Assembly: GCA_020160805.1 (NCBI GenBank)
Contig: JAIUPO010000014.1
Span: 1-64,000 of the forward strand
Length of the DNA: 64,000 nt
From: Actinomycetota bacterium
Lineage (GTDB): Bacteria; Actinomycetota; Actinomycetes; Actinomycetales; Dermatophilaceae
Direction of reading: 5' to 3'
Shown here: piece by piece, positions 27,313 to 36,727 of the stretch
Numbering within the stretch: position 1 is the first letter of the stretch
Layout of the letters: each line of letters begins with the position of its first letter
Position numbers and translations under genes: made by a program
Notes under the pieces: generated by a model
What the model was told of the DNA's origin: nothing
Databases searched by the model: none
What the model saw: only the letters and a program-made list of their open reading frames with translations

Positions 27313-28089
27313 ATGTCCGAAACCGACGCCTCGCCCACGGCGGTCGGCACCCCCCTCGCTGCGCCGGCCGCACCCCTCGCCTCGGATTCCGTTGTGGTCG
27401 AGCGGTTCCTGCGTGCGTTCCGGGCGGTCGCCGCCCTGTTGACTGTGGCGAGCGCCGTCGTCTGGCTGCGCCCGATCAATGTCCCCGGCCAAAACTTCCA
27501 GCCGTTCGGCTGCGGCAGCGCCGCGGCACCCGCCTCCGACGACCTGGCCCGCCTCGTCTGCGACGGGTCGGTCGGCCGGTTCCGGGGCATCGCCCTTGGG
27601 CTGATCGTGGCGGCCCTGCTCGTGCTGGTCGTGGGGGAGATGCTGGCCAAACCACTGGGCCGCCGGCGTCCCCTCGTCATGTGGGCCCTGCTCCCGGCCA
27701 TCGGTGGCTTCACGGATGCCGTGACGAAACTCCTGCTCCCGATCGTCGTCCACGGGGCGGACGGGGCAAAGATCCGCTGTGGCACCCCGCTCAGCCCGGT
27801 CACCGATGCCCTCGTGCGCGGGCAGTGCGGGTCGGTTCCGGAAGGGCTGCGGGCCACCGCCTTTGGCGTCCTCGTCGGATCGGCCTTACTCGTCGGGCTC
27901 GCCTTCTATGTCGGCGGGGCCGTGCACGCCGGGGTCGCGCACGCGGGTCTTGCGCCGGCCGCCGCAACGCCCGACGAGGGGTCGGGCGACTCGCTCACCG
28001 ATGACGCCCGCGCGGACGACGCCCGCACCGACGACGGCGACCTTACCGACGACGGCGATCTGGGCGAGGACAACAGGGACCGGCGATGA
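27313..28089 (+). CDS. Four-TM membrane protein, unknown function
   Basis: 258 residues. A polar N-terminus (1-28) is followed by hydrophobic segments at about 36-52, 93-113, 120-140 and 175-205. Two extracytoplasmic loops contain Cys: GQNFQPFGCGSAAAP...LVCDGS and IRCGTPLSPVTDALVRGQCGS. The C-terminus (about 215-258) is an acidic, Asp-rich tail built from degenerate repeats of DDAR/DDGDL. I do not recognise the family. It overlaps the downstream methyltransferase by 4 bp (ATGA), so the two are co-expressed at the start of the glycan cluster. Confidence 0.7.
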   Translation: MSETDASPTAVGTPLAAPAAPLASDSVVVERFLRAFRAVAALLTVASAVVWLRPINVPGQNFQPFGCGSAAAPASDDLARLVCDGSVGRFRGIALGLIVAALLVLVVGEMLAKPLGRRRPLVMWALLPAIGGFTDAVTKLLLPIVVHGADGAKIRCGTPLSPVTDALVRGQCGSVPEGLRATAFGVLVGSALLVGLAFYVGGAVHAGVAHAGLAPAAATPDEGSGDSLTDDARADDARTDDGDLTDDGDLGEDNRDRR

Positions 28090-28829
28090 GCTTTGAGGAT
28101 TACTACCGCGACAACGTCACCTATATCTCCCGGGTCGACCCGCGACTGGCGCTGATCATCGACCTGGTGACCGCCCAAGCCCCCGCCAGCACCCTCGACA
28201 TCGGCTGTGGCCGCGGCTTCCTGCTCGATCTGCTGGCCCGGCGTGGCCTGACCGGCCTCGCCGGTGTCGACGTCTATGACGACGTCACCGACGAGCGCTT
28301 CGACTACGTGCGCGCCGACGCGACCCAGGCGCTGCCCATCCCGGACGCAACCTTCGAGTGCGTGATCGCCGGGGAGATCATCGAACACGTGCCGAACCCC
28401 GACGATTTCCTGCGCGAGATCCGCCGAGTCCTCAAGCCCGGCGGCACGCTGATCGTCTCAACTCCGAATCTCGTCTCCTGGGCCAATCGCATCCTGGTGC
28501 CGCTCGGCGTCCAACCGCTGGGCACCGAGACCTCCAGCGAGATCTCGCTGGGCCGGCGGCACCGGGTCCTCGGGCAGGGCAATCAGGTGCAGGGCCACCT
28601 GAAGGTGTTCACCCACCGGGCGCTCGGGGAGATTCTGGAGCGCTATGGCTTCACGGTCACCCAGCGGCTCGGGGTGCCCGCCTTCTTCCCCAAACCGATC
28701 GACCGCATCGACCGGCTGATCGCCAAGCGCGTCGCCTTCGCCTCCGGTCTGGTGTATGTGGCGCAGGCCCCCACGGGTCCGTGGCCGACTCCGCCGGCGG
28801 GTCGTCGCCACGACGACTGTGGGGGCTGA
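28086..28829 (+). CDS. Class I SAM-dependent methyltransferase
   Basis: 247 residues. AdoMet-binding motif I is LDIGCGRGFLLDLLA (about 38-52); motif II acidic residue is in GVDVYDD; motif IV region ATFECVIAGEIIEHVPNPDDFL and RRVLKPGGTLIVSTPN follow. This is the Ubie/methyltransf_11 layout often found acting on sugars or lipids in glycan clusters. A specific substrate cannot be named. It is coupled by ATGA to the preceding membrane protein and convergent, 11 bp apart, with the next gene. Confidence 0.88.
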   Translation: MSFEDYYRDNVTYISRVDPRLALIIDLVTAQAPASTLDIGCGRGFLLDLLARRGLTGLAGVDVYDDVTDERFDYVRADATQALPIPDATFECVIAGEIIEHVPNPDDFLREIRRVLKPGGTLIVSTPNLVSWANRILVPLGVQPLGTETSSEISLGRRHRVLGQGNQVQGHLKVFTHRALGEILERYGFTVTQRLGVPAFFPKPIDRIDRLIAKRVAFASGLVYVAQAPTGPWPTPPAGRRHDDCGG

Positions 28830-28840
28830 TGGCCCCGTCG

Positions 28841-29578
28841 CTACTCCGGCTTGGTCACGACATACACATAAGACACAAACGGCGGCCCGGCGGTGTCCTC
28901 GGGGATGACCGCCTCGACCTGGCCACCGGCGGCGCGCAACTCCTTGTCGACCTTCGCGCGCCGGAAGGTGTGGAACTCCATCACCGCGTCGTAGCCGTAG
29001 CGCCGCCGTCGGTAGACGTTCTGAACCGGGTTCGGCAGGCGCCGCACGATGCCGATCGGGCTCAGGTCGGCGTGGCTCGGGACGGTGAACATCGCGATCC
29101 CGCCCGGGCGCAGCACGCGCACGAACTCGCGCAGATAGGCCGCCTTCAGGTCGTTGCTCATGTGCTGGAAGACGACGATGCTGACGATGAAGTCGAAGGT
29201 GTTGTCGGCGAACAGCCCGAGGTCGGCCTTCTCGTTAAGGTGGAAGGTGACCCGAGGGTCGTCGGCGTGGAACTTCTCGGCCAACTCGATCATGCTCGGC
29301 GCTACGTCGACGCCGTCGGCGTGCTCGAAACGACCGGCGAGCGCCCGCGTGAGGCGGCCGGCCCCGCAGCCGAAGTCGAGGGCGCGCTCGTGGCGAGCGG
29401 GCGCCATACCGAGGCCGTCGAGGATGTCGAAGTAGCCCCCGAGCCACTCCTCACCGGTGGCGAAGAACGCCTCCGGAGTCCACTTGTTCCCATGCCGGTC
29501 GGGATAGGCGAGGATGGCCCAGAGCGGGTCGGTAGCACCCAGGTCGTCCCAGTTGCGCTGCAGGTGATCGAGGTTCAT
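28841..29578 (-). CDS. Class I SAM-dependent methyltransferase
   Basis: 245 residues from ATG 29578 (MNLDHLQRNWDDLGATDPLWAIL), the start placed at the conserved N-terminal helix that binds the cap over the active site; the longer ORF adds a low-complexity, Arg/Pro-rich extension. Motif I is ALDFGCGAGRLTRALA, motif II GVDVAPSMIE, and the central HMSNDLKAAYLREFVRVLRPGGIAMF follows. Substrate unknown; its place beside an AftD-like gene suggests a glycan or lipid carrier. Divergent from that gene with 68 bp between starts. Confidence 0.87.
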   Translation of the reverse strand: MNLDHLQRNWDDLGATDPLWAILAYPDRHGNKWTPEAFFATGEEWLGGYFDILDGLGMAPARHERALDFGCGAGRLTRALAGRFEHADGVDVAPSMIELAEKFHADDPRVTFHLNEKADLGLFADNTFDFIVSIVVFQHMSNDLKAAYLREFVRVLRPGGIAMFTVPSHADLSPIGIVRRLPNPVQNVYRRRRYGYDAVMEFHTFRRAKVDKELRAAGGQVEAVIPEDTAGPPFVSYVYVVTKPE

Positions 29579-29646
29579 CGCGGCCGTTCCAGTGTGCGGG
29601 GAGGATCGCGCGAAAGCGTATCCCGGCGACGGAGGGGGCCGAGGCC

Positions 29647-32600
29647 ATGTCACGCCTGAGGCCCTCCCCCGAGGCCGCGGTCCTGGCCGCTTTGGCCCTG
29701 TTGCTGGCCGTGATCGTCCTGACCAACAACTGGGGCGTGCTGACCCCGGACACCAAGCCCGAGTTCTTCCTCAACCCGTGGCAGTCGGCCAAGGATTTTG
29801 CCCGGCCGTGGCTCGCCTCCCCCGAGCTCGGCTCGCCGAGCTTCAACGTCGGCGTGGCTCCGGTGGCCGCGATCTTCGCCGCGGCGAAGGCGCTCGGCCT
29901 GCCCGCCTGGCTCATTCAACGCGTATGGCGCATCGCCCTCCTCCTAATCGCCGGCTGGGCCGCCCGCGCCCTCTATCGCGAACTGACTCACGGGACCGCC
30001 GCGGATACAGCGCCCGGGCGCGTGGCCGCCGCCGTCGCCTTCGCGGCCAATCCCTATGTCATCGTCGGTGGTGGGACGACCCCCACCTTGCTGCCGTACG
30101 CACTGCTCCCGGCCTTCGTCCTCGGCGTGTTGCGGGCCGTGCGCCTGCGGTCGTGGCGATGGAGCGTGCTGGCGGCGCTCGCGCTGGCCGCGACGAGCGG
30201 ACTGAATGCCGGCGTCGTGACCTTGCTCCAACTCGTCATCGTGATCCCCGTCGCGGTCCACGTCGGGGTCACGCAGCCGCGCTCGCTCGGTCGACTCATG
30301 GTCGTCCTGATCCAAAGCGGCGCGGCCTACCTCGCGCTGTCGCTCTATTGGCTCGTCCCGTCGCTGGCCGGCCTCGCCCGCGGGTCAACCGTCGTCGCAA
30401 GCACCGAGCGCCTCGACGCGATCAATATCGGCTCCTCCTTCGCCGAGGTGCTTCGCGGGCTGGGCATGTGGAGCCTGTATGGCGCGGGCCCCGGCGGTCC
30501 CTTCCTGCCGCGACAACTCGCCTACCTCAGCAGCGCCGTCGTCGTGGTCCTCACCTTCGGTGGCCCGGTTCTGGCCGCGCTCGGCGCGCGGCTCAGCCGG
30601 TCACCGGCGCGCGTGTTTGCGGCCGCCTCGGTGCTGACCGGGGCCCTGGTCATGGCCGCCCCCTTCCCGTATGCCAATCGCTCGGCCTGGGGAGATCTCG
30701 TCGTCCGGGCGCTGGAAGGCGTTCCCGGTGCCGGGGCCTTCCGAACGCTGAACAAGGCGGGCGCCGTTCTCGAGATCGGCCTTGCTGTCCTGGTCGGCCT
30801 CGCTGTGGCCGTCATCGCCCCGCGCCTGCGCGAAGGCTGGCAGCGCGTCCTGGCCGTCGGCGGCGCTGCCGCCCTGGTGATGGCCGGGACCGCGCCCGCT
30901 TGGACCGGTGGCCTCTTCCCGGTGACCATGGACCTCCCCGGCTATTGGCAGGAGGCCGCCCAGGATGTCAACGACCTCGGCGCGACCTCGGCACCCGGCC
31001 GCGTCTTGCTCACCCCGGGGATCAAGCTCGCGGCATACGACTGGGGGTATGCGGGTCCGGACGAACTCGGCAACTCCCTCTTCCGGCAACCCAATGTCTT
31101 CCGAACGACGACCCCGTCGAGTTCGCCGGAGGCCGCCGACCTGCTCGCCGAGGTGGACCGGCGGGCCTATCTCGGCATCCTGCCGCCGGGGACGACCTCG
31201 GCGCTGGCGCGGCTGATCCAGGTCGGGGTGGTCGTCTCGCGGTACGACACCGCGCTGGCGCCGGGAGCCGACAAGACCGTCGAGGCACAACTCGCGGCCG
31301 ATCCCGGGCTGTTGCCGGCCGCGGCATTCGGCCCGCCGCATGGCGAGGGCATCGGCGCGGTCAATGTCCGGCCCGTCCAGGCGGCCGGTGTGCAGCGCAC
31401 GCTCTTGCCGGCGAAGGGAGCGCTGCTCATCGACGGATCCGGCAGTGTGCTCCCGCAATTGGTCGCGGCCCGGCTGCTCACCGGCTGGCCGACAATGGTC
31501 CTCGCGGGCAGTCAAACGCCGGAGCAAACGGAGCAGGCCGTGCGCGATGGCGCGCACGTGATCCTCAGCGACAGCAACGGCCGCCGCCAGTGGAGCGACG
31601 ATCCGACGCGGACGGGCTGGCTGCTCGGCCCGACGGAGGGGGAGGGAGCGACCCGCGCGCTCTACACCGAGGTCGACCAGACGGTCGCCCGGGCGGACGG
31701 CAACGCCACCATCACCACCTCGGGTCCGGGGCAGTTGTTCGGCCCGTTCGCCACGGGCGACCCCTATCTGGCGTTCGATGGCGACCCGAGCACGCAATGG
31801 TTCTTCGGCAATTTCGGTTCCGGCGTCGGCAACGCGATCACGGTGACATTGCCAGACCCGAAGCCGATCGGCGTGATCACCTTGCGGATTCGCGACAACG
31901 GCGGGGTGCGCGTGGCCGCCGTTCGTGTCACGGGTGCCGGTCCCGGCGGACCGGTGGTCCGAGAGGCGAAGGTGTCGGCGTGGCAGGCGTTCGCGACGAA
32001 TGTCGACCTCGGCGCGGGCCCCCTGCGCTCGATCACGATCGAGGTCACCGAGACGGCCGGCGACGGTCAGGGCTGGGTCGGCATCGGCGAGATCAGCATC
32101 CCGGGCGTCAGCGTGCGCAAGGTCGCCCGCCTGCCGCAGGGACTGCCGGAGCGGCTGTCCCGACTAGACCCCGCGCTACTGGCCTCGACGCCGATCGACG
32201 TGCTCCTGCGCCGCCGGGGCGGTGATCCGTCGGGGCTGACCGAGGAGGAACCGCGGCTCGAGCGGGACGTGCAGGTGCCCGACACCCGGCCATACGACCT
32301 GACCGGGACGGTGCGCCTCGCGCGCGGGGCGATGGATCGGGATATCGACCTCCTGTTGGGCGCATCGTCGGCGGTGCAGGCGCGAGCCAGCTCGCGCGCC
32401 TTCGGCAACCCCGTGCTGCGGGGCTCGATGGTGTTGGACGGGCCCGACGACGGCGGGGACCTCGCCACCGGCTGGATCCCAGCGGACCCGGTCGCCGGTG
32501 AGTCGCTGCGCCTGGACTTCCCGCGGCAGCGGCTGGGCCGGCTCACGATCGACCAGAACACCGAGGGAGCGATCGCGACGTCCGCACTGATCTCGGTCAA

Positions 32601-33762
32601 CGACGGCACGCCGGTCGAGGTCGCGCTGTCACCCGGCCGCTCGATGATCCAACTCCCCGCGGTGGTCCCGCACGCTACGCGCGTGCGGATTCTGCTCACC
32701 GGTCGGATGGGCGACGGCCCCGTGCGCATCCTGAACGTCGGCGGTTTGCCGCGGATGACGTGGTCCGGGCCGGGGGAGCGTTGTGTGGCCATCGCCACGA
32801 TCGACGGACAACCGTGGGCGGCCCGGCTGCTGGGCTCGTGGGACACCTTGCTGAGCGGAGGCGCGGTGGCGTTCACCTCGTGTGACGGAGCCCCGCAGGC
32901 GCTCTCCGCGGGCGGGCACGCGCTGCGGTCCGTGTCGGCGTTCGCGGTGGACGAGATGCAGTGGCACGGACGCAGCCCACGCACTGAGCTGCCGCCGACG
33001 CCGTCGGTCCGGATCGAGCAAACCAGCCCGACGAGCGTGCTCGCCCGGCTTGAAAGTGCTTGTGCGCCATGCTATTTCAGCTCCGGGCAAGGGCGTGACT
33101 CGCAGTGGCGAGCGAGCCTGAATGGCGTGGATCTGGGGGTGCCCGTCGCCGTCGACGGCTACGCCTCCGGGTGGCGGATCGACGGGCGCGCAGGTGACGT
33201 GGTGATCGCCCGGTTCGGGCCGGCCCGCGCCACCGCGTGGGCCTGGGGGATCAGCCTGAGTTCGCTCGGCCTCGCGCTGATCGCGCTCACCTGGCCTCGG
33301 ATGGCGCGGTGGCGCCGCCGCAACGGGGTGCCCGCAGCCGCTGAGACGCCGGAGCTGGCGGTCGAGGAAGCGGCCGCCACGAGTGACGCGCCGGCTCGGG
33401 GCTGGGTCGGTGTGCTTGCCTGGACCCTGGGGGTCGGCCTCGCGGTCGCGGCGACGGTTGGTCCCCTGCCCGGGCTGGTAGCCGCTCTCGTCGTGATTGG
33501 CACCATCGGCCTTCCCGAGGGTCCATCCGTGACAATCCGGTGGCGCCCCGTCCCGAGCCTCGCGCTGACGGCGGCCTGCGTCCTGGCCGGCCTGATTCCG
33601 CTGGCCTGGTATGCCGGTCCCAGCCGGCACAGCGCCCTGCTCGATGAGCACATCGGCGCCAACTGGGTGGCCCAGCAAACCGCCGGCCTGGCGATCTGGC
33701 TGCTCGCGGTCGGCGTGATCCTCGACCACCGCCGGCGCACGGCCAACGACTCCCGTCCCTAG
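29647..33762 (+). CDS. AftD-like membrane glycosyltransferase (DUF3367 family), first copy
   Basis: 1371 residues. The N-terminal half (about 1-420) is polytopic: TM1 at 10-27, then TPDTKPEFFLNPWQSAKDF in the first outer loop and ALEGVPGAGAFRTLNKAGAVLEIG, features of the GT-C arabinofuranosyltransferase AftD/DUF3367 type. A discoidin-like (F5/8 type C) carbohydrate-binding domain spans about 690-830 (YLAFDGDPSTQWFFGNFGSG...WVGIGEISIPG). Further beta-rich modules follow, and the C-terminus has QWRASLNGVDLGVPVAVDGYASGW before a final group of helices. AftD adds alpha-1,3 arabinofuranose from decaprenyl-phosphoryl arabinose in mycobacteria. Donor and acceptor here are unknown, because the window offers no sign of mycolic acid synthesis. 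The stop lies in a 14-bp tandem repeat. Confidence 0.8.
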   Translation: MSRLRPSPEAAVLAALALLLAVIVLTNNWGVLTPDTKPEFFLNPWQSAKDFARPWLASPELGSPSFNVGVAPVAAIFAAAKALGLPAWLIQRVWRIALLLIAGWAARALYRELTHGTAADTAPGRVAAAVAFAANPYVIVGGGTTPTLLPYALLPAFVLGVLRAVRLRSWRWSVLAALALAATSGLNAGVVTLLQLVIVIPVAVHVGVTQPRSLGRLMVVLIQSGAAYLALSLYWLVPSLAGLARGSTVVASTERLDAINIGSSFAEVLRGLGMWSLYGAGPGGPFLPRQLAYLSSAVVVVLTFGGPVLAALGARLSRSPARVFAAASVLTGALVMAAPFPYANRSAWGDLVVRALEGVPGAGAFRTLNKAGAVLEIGLAVLVGLAVAVIAPRLREGWQRVLAVGGAAALVMAGTAPAWTGGLFPVTMDLPGYWQEAAQDVNDLGATSAPGRVLLTPGIKLAAYDWGYAGPDELGNSLFRQPNVFRTTTPSSSPEAADLLAEVDRRAYLGILPPGTTSALARLIQVGVVVSRYDTALAPGADKTVEAQLAADPGLLPAAAFGPPHGEGIGAVNVRPVQAAGVQRTLLPAKGALLIDGSGSVLPQLVAARLLTGWPTMVLAGSQTPEQTEQAVRDGAHVILSDSNGRRQWSDDPTRTGWLLGPTEGEGATRALYTEVDQTVARADGNATITTSGPGQLFGPFATGDPYLAFDGDPSTQWFFGNFGSGVGNAITVTLPDPKPIGVITLRIRDNGGVRVAAVRVTGAGPGGPVVREAKVSAWQAFATNVDLGAGPLRSITIEVTETAGDGQGWVGIGEISIPGVSVRKVARLPQGLPERLSRLDPALLASTPIDVLLRRRGGDPSGLTEEEPRLERDVQVPDTRPYDLTGTVRLARGAMDRDIDLLLGASSAVQARASSRAFGNPVLRGSMVLDGPDDGGDLATGWIPADPVAGESLRLDFPRQRLGRLTIDQNTEGAIATSALISVNDGTPVEVALSPGRSMIQLPAVVPHATRVRILLTGRMGDGPVRILNVGGLPRMTWSGPGERCVAIATIDGQPWAARLLGSWDTLLSGGAVAFTSCDGAPQALSAGGHALRSVSAFAVDEMQWHGRSPRTELPPTPSVRIEQTSPTSVLARLESACAPCYFSSGQGRDSQWRASLNGVDLGVPVAVDGYASGWRIDGRAGDVVIARFGPARATAWAWGISLSSLGLALIALTWPRMARWRRRNGVPAAAETPELAVEEAAATSDAPARGWVGVLAWTLGVGLAVAATVGPLPGLVAALVVIGTIGLPEGPSVTIRWRPVPSLALTAACVLAGLIPLAWYAGPSRHSALLDEHIGANWVAQQTAGLAIWLLAVGVILDHRRRTANDSRP

Positions 33763-33837
33763 CCCAGAACCCCTAGCCCAGAACCCGTAGCCCGGAACCC
33801 GTAGCCCAGACCCCTAGCCCGGAACCCCTAACCCCGG
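33759..33837. repeat. 14-bp tandem repeat array between convergent genes
   Basis: Five full units of a CTAGCCCAGAACCC-like 14-mer (33759-33772, 33773-33786, 33787-33800, a 13-bp unit 33801-33813, 33814-33827) and a partial sixth. First base C or G and A/G at position 8 vary. Unit 1 contains the stop of the rightward gene (TAG 33760-33762) and unit 6 the stop of the leftward gene (CTA 33828-33830). Confidence 0.9.
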
Positions 33838-35773
33838 ATCGCCCGGGTCTGCGCCGCGAGCCACACCCACACCCGGGCTGCACCGTCGGCGGTCCAGTGG
33901 ACGCCGTCTTCGTAGAGCGGGGCGCCCTGGTAGGTCGCGGCATACGCCCCGGTCGGGCAGACTTCGCTCCGCAGATTCAGCAGGTGCACATCGGGATGTG
34001 CGGCGACGAAGTCGGTGATGACCTTGTTGAGCCACTCCTGGCGGCCCACGTCGTTGATGATCGGTGCCGTCTTGTCGAACCCGCTCTCCGGCTTGCCGTA
34101 GCAGGGGAGGTTTGTGATCGCGACCGTGGGAGCGACCTTCCCGAGGTCCGCGGTGGTGGCGGTCAGCCACTGGGTGATGACGGCGGCATACTCCGGGGTT
34201 CCGAAGGTGAGATCAGCGCCACCCAGCACGTGATCGAACAACTCGCCGTTGCCGATCATCATCACCGCGACGTCGGGCTTCGCCTGCTCCAGGCCCGCGT
34301 GCCAGGCGGCCGACCATGTCGGGCAACTATCGGGCTGCGGGACGACCTCGCCGTCGATCACCCAATTGCCGCCGAGGAAGTTGCACCCGAGCAGTGTGTT
34401 GCCCGCGACCGTGACGTGCAGCGAGGGGTCCGGCGGGTACTTCGAGTGCAGATAGAACGCGACCGAGTCACCCAGCAGATACACCTTGATCGGGGTGGCG
34501 TCGGTGGCCGCGCCGCTTGGCTGGGCGGGGGGTGGGCTGGCGATCGGCCCGGCGGCCGTGCCCGGGGCCCCCGTCGCCAACACGATCCCGGTCAGAACCA
34601 CGGCGGTGGCCGCTCCGAGGCGCGCGATGACTTCGCCCGTCCACGGGGCACGCGGCCCGGTCGGCGACCAGCGCCGAATCGGCGTCTCGATGACCCGATA
34701 GGACAGCGTGGCCAGCAACCCGGTCACCGCAAGGCGCATCGCCAGCAGGGGCCAGCCCGTGAGCCCGGTCTGTGCCGGGGTCAGGACGACATAAACGGGC
34801 CAGTGCCAGAGATAGATGCCGTATGACGCGACCCCCACCGTGACCAGAGGTCGCGTCGTGAGCACCCGGGTGAGCGGGCTCGTGCTCGGGCTGGCCGCGC
34901 CCAGGACCAAGGCGAGCGAGGCGAGCGCCGTGAGGAGGAAGCCACCGCGATACATCCACGTCGAGGAGTCGGGGCCACGGCATACACGATCCCGATGCCG
35001 GCGAGCCCGAGCCATCCCACCGGTCCCAGCCACGCGCTGCCTGAGTCCGTCCGGCCCGATCCGGCACGGCCCGACCCGGCGCCGCGCCACCAGCCACGCC
35101 GGGTAAACACCACCGCTCCGACGGCCCCGACGAGCAGGGCCTGGAGGCGCGTGTCGGTGCCGTAGTAGATGCGGCTCGGGTCGATGCCCGGCCGATACAG
35201 GGCGGCCATCAGTCCGGCCGAGGCGACGGCGAGCGCGCCGAACAGCACGGCCAGGCGCCGGCCCCGCCAGCCGAAGCGCAAGAGCACCACCAAGAGCAGC
35301 GGCCAGATCACATAGAACTGCTCCTCGATCGCCAGGCTCCACATGTGCAGCAGCGGGGTCGGGGAGGCGTACTGCTCAAAGTAGGAGATCCGCTCGATCA
35401 CGAAGCGCCAGTTGGCCGCATAGAACAGCGAGGCGATCAGGTCGCCGCGCAACCGCGCCCGGACCACGGCCGGGGCGAGCAGCACGGCATACAGGCAGAC
35501 GAAGACGAGCACGGCGAAGAGGGCTGGCAGCAGGCGCCGCGCCCGATGAAACCAGAACCGGGCGAAACCGACCCGGCCGGTGGCCTCGTGCTCGGCCAGC
35601 AATAGCGAGGTGATCAGGAAGCCGGAGAGTACGAAGAACACGTCGACGCCGAGGAAGCCGCCGGGCAACCACGACACGCCGCCGTGATAAAGGAGCACGC
35701 CGATGACGGCCAAGGCGCGCACACCATCAAGGGCCGGCCGATGGGGCAGCGCCCAGCGCGACGTCGACGGCAT
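33828..35773 (-). pseudogene. Frameshifted acyltransferase-3/SGNH O-acetyltransferase
   Basis: Two overlapping minus-strand frames make one protein of about 648 residues if a single base is restored near 34967-34977, in GGGGCC (the span is one base short of a multiple of three). The first part, from ATG 35773, is the acyltransferase_3 domain: RPALDGVRALAVIGVLLYHGG, FFVLSGFLITSLL and HMWSLAIEEQFYVIWPLLL. After the shift comes SSTWMYRGGFLLTALA and GIYLWHWPVYVVLTP, then an extracytoplasmic SGNH hydrolase-like domain with LLGDSVAFYL and DGVHWTADGA. Such OafB/OatA-type fusions O-acetylate surface glycans. Whether the shift is real or a sequencing error in the short G-run is open. Confidence 0.75.
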
Positions 35774-35877
35774 CCGAGCGTGTCCCTTCCCTGCGAGCAG
35801 CCCGCATTTTAGGGGAGATGGCATACTCGCTGGTAATGGTGCCCGTCGAGAGCCCGATCCCCCCTCAAGGAAAGACC

Positions 35878-36720
35878 GTGTCTGAGTTGCCTGCTGCCCA
35901 CCAGCCGAAGGTTTCGGTCATCGTCCCGACCAAGAATGTCGAGCGGACCATGGAACGCTGCCTGCGCTCCATCGCCGCCCAATCCTGGGGCAACGTCGAA
36001 CTCGTCGTCGTCGACAATTTCTCGACCGACTCGACGTTCGAGGTGGCGCAGCAGTATGCCGATACCGCCGTCCAAGCGGGCCCCGAGCGCAGCGCGCAGC
36101 GCAATCTCGCCATCGACCTCGCCACCGGCGACTACATCCTGTGGATCGACGCGGACATGGTGCTGACGCCGCGGGTGATCGAGGATGCGATGGACTACGC
36201 CCTCGCCCGCGACCTCACCGGGGTCTTCATTCCCGAAGTCACCGTCGGCGACGGCTTCTGGACGGCCTGCCGGGCGCTGGAACGCAAGTGTTATGTCGGG
36301 GTCGAGATGATCGAGGCTCCACGGCTGATCAAGCGGTCGTGGTTCGTCGAGAACGGCGGTTTCGTCGCCGACGTCGCCGGCCAGGAGGACGCCGAGTTGC
36401 GGATGCGCATGCTCGACCAAGGCGTGCCGATGGGCCACATCGACACCTACATCCTGCACGACGAGGGTCGGATGACCTTCGCCGACATCATGCGCAAGCG
36501 CTACTACTACGGCAAGTCGCTGCCGGCCTACAACCGAGCCCAGCCGGGTGCCATCTCCAAGCAGGGCGCGGCGACCCTCCAGGCAATGGCCAAGGGCCTG
36601 CCGATCCTGGCCGGCGACCCTGTCCACGGCGCCGCCCTCGTCGGTCTGCGCGCGTGCGAGGCGGTCGCGTATGCCGCGGGGGCCGCCTCGGTCAACCTCG
36701 CCAATCGCCGCGCGGCGTGA
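35878..36720 (+). CDS. Family 2 glycosyltransferase
   Basis: 280 residues from GTG 35878, chosen for the CAAGGAAAG six bases upstream; an upstream in-frame ATG (35836) would add 14. The GT-A nucleotide-sugar domain opens KVSVIVPTKNVERTMERCLRSIAAQ; VVVDNFSTDST binds the nucleoside and LWIDADMVL holds the DxD-type metal motif. A C-terminal hydrophobic stretch (about 235-270) suggests membrane association. Donor sugar unknown. Divergent from the acyltransferase gene; its stop is 7 bp before the next gene. Confidence 0.88.
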   Translation: MSELPAAHQPKVSVIVPTKNVERTMERCLRSIAAQSWGNVELVVVDNFSTDSTFEVAQQYADTAVQAGPERSAQRNLAIDLATGDYILWIDADMVLTPRVIEDAMDYALARDLTGVFIPEVTVGDGFWTACRALERKCYVGVEMIEAPRLIKRSWFVENGGFVADVAGQEDAELRMRMLDQGVPMGHIDTYILHDEGRMTFADIMRKRYYYGKSLPAYNRAQPGAISKQGAATLQAMAKGLPILAGDPVHGAALVGLRACEAVAYAAGAASVNLANRRAA

Positions 36721-36727
36721 GCCGGGA

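Noticed and set aside
29592..32225. 877-codon plus-strand frame overlapping the first AftD-like gene
   Set aside because: Arg/Pro/Gly-rich shadow in another frame of the same strand; the AftD frame has helices and domains.
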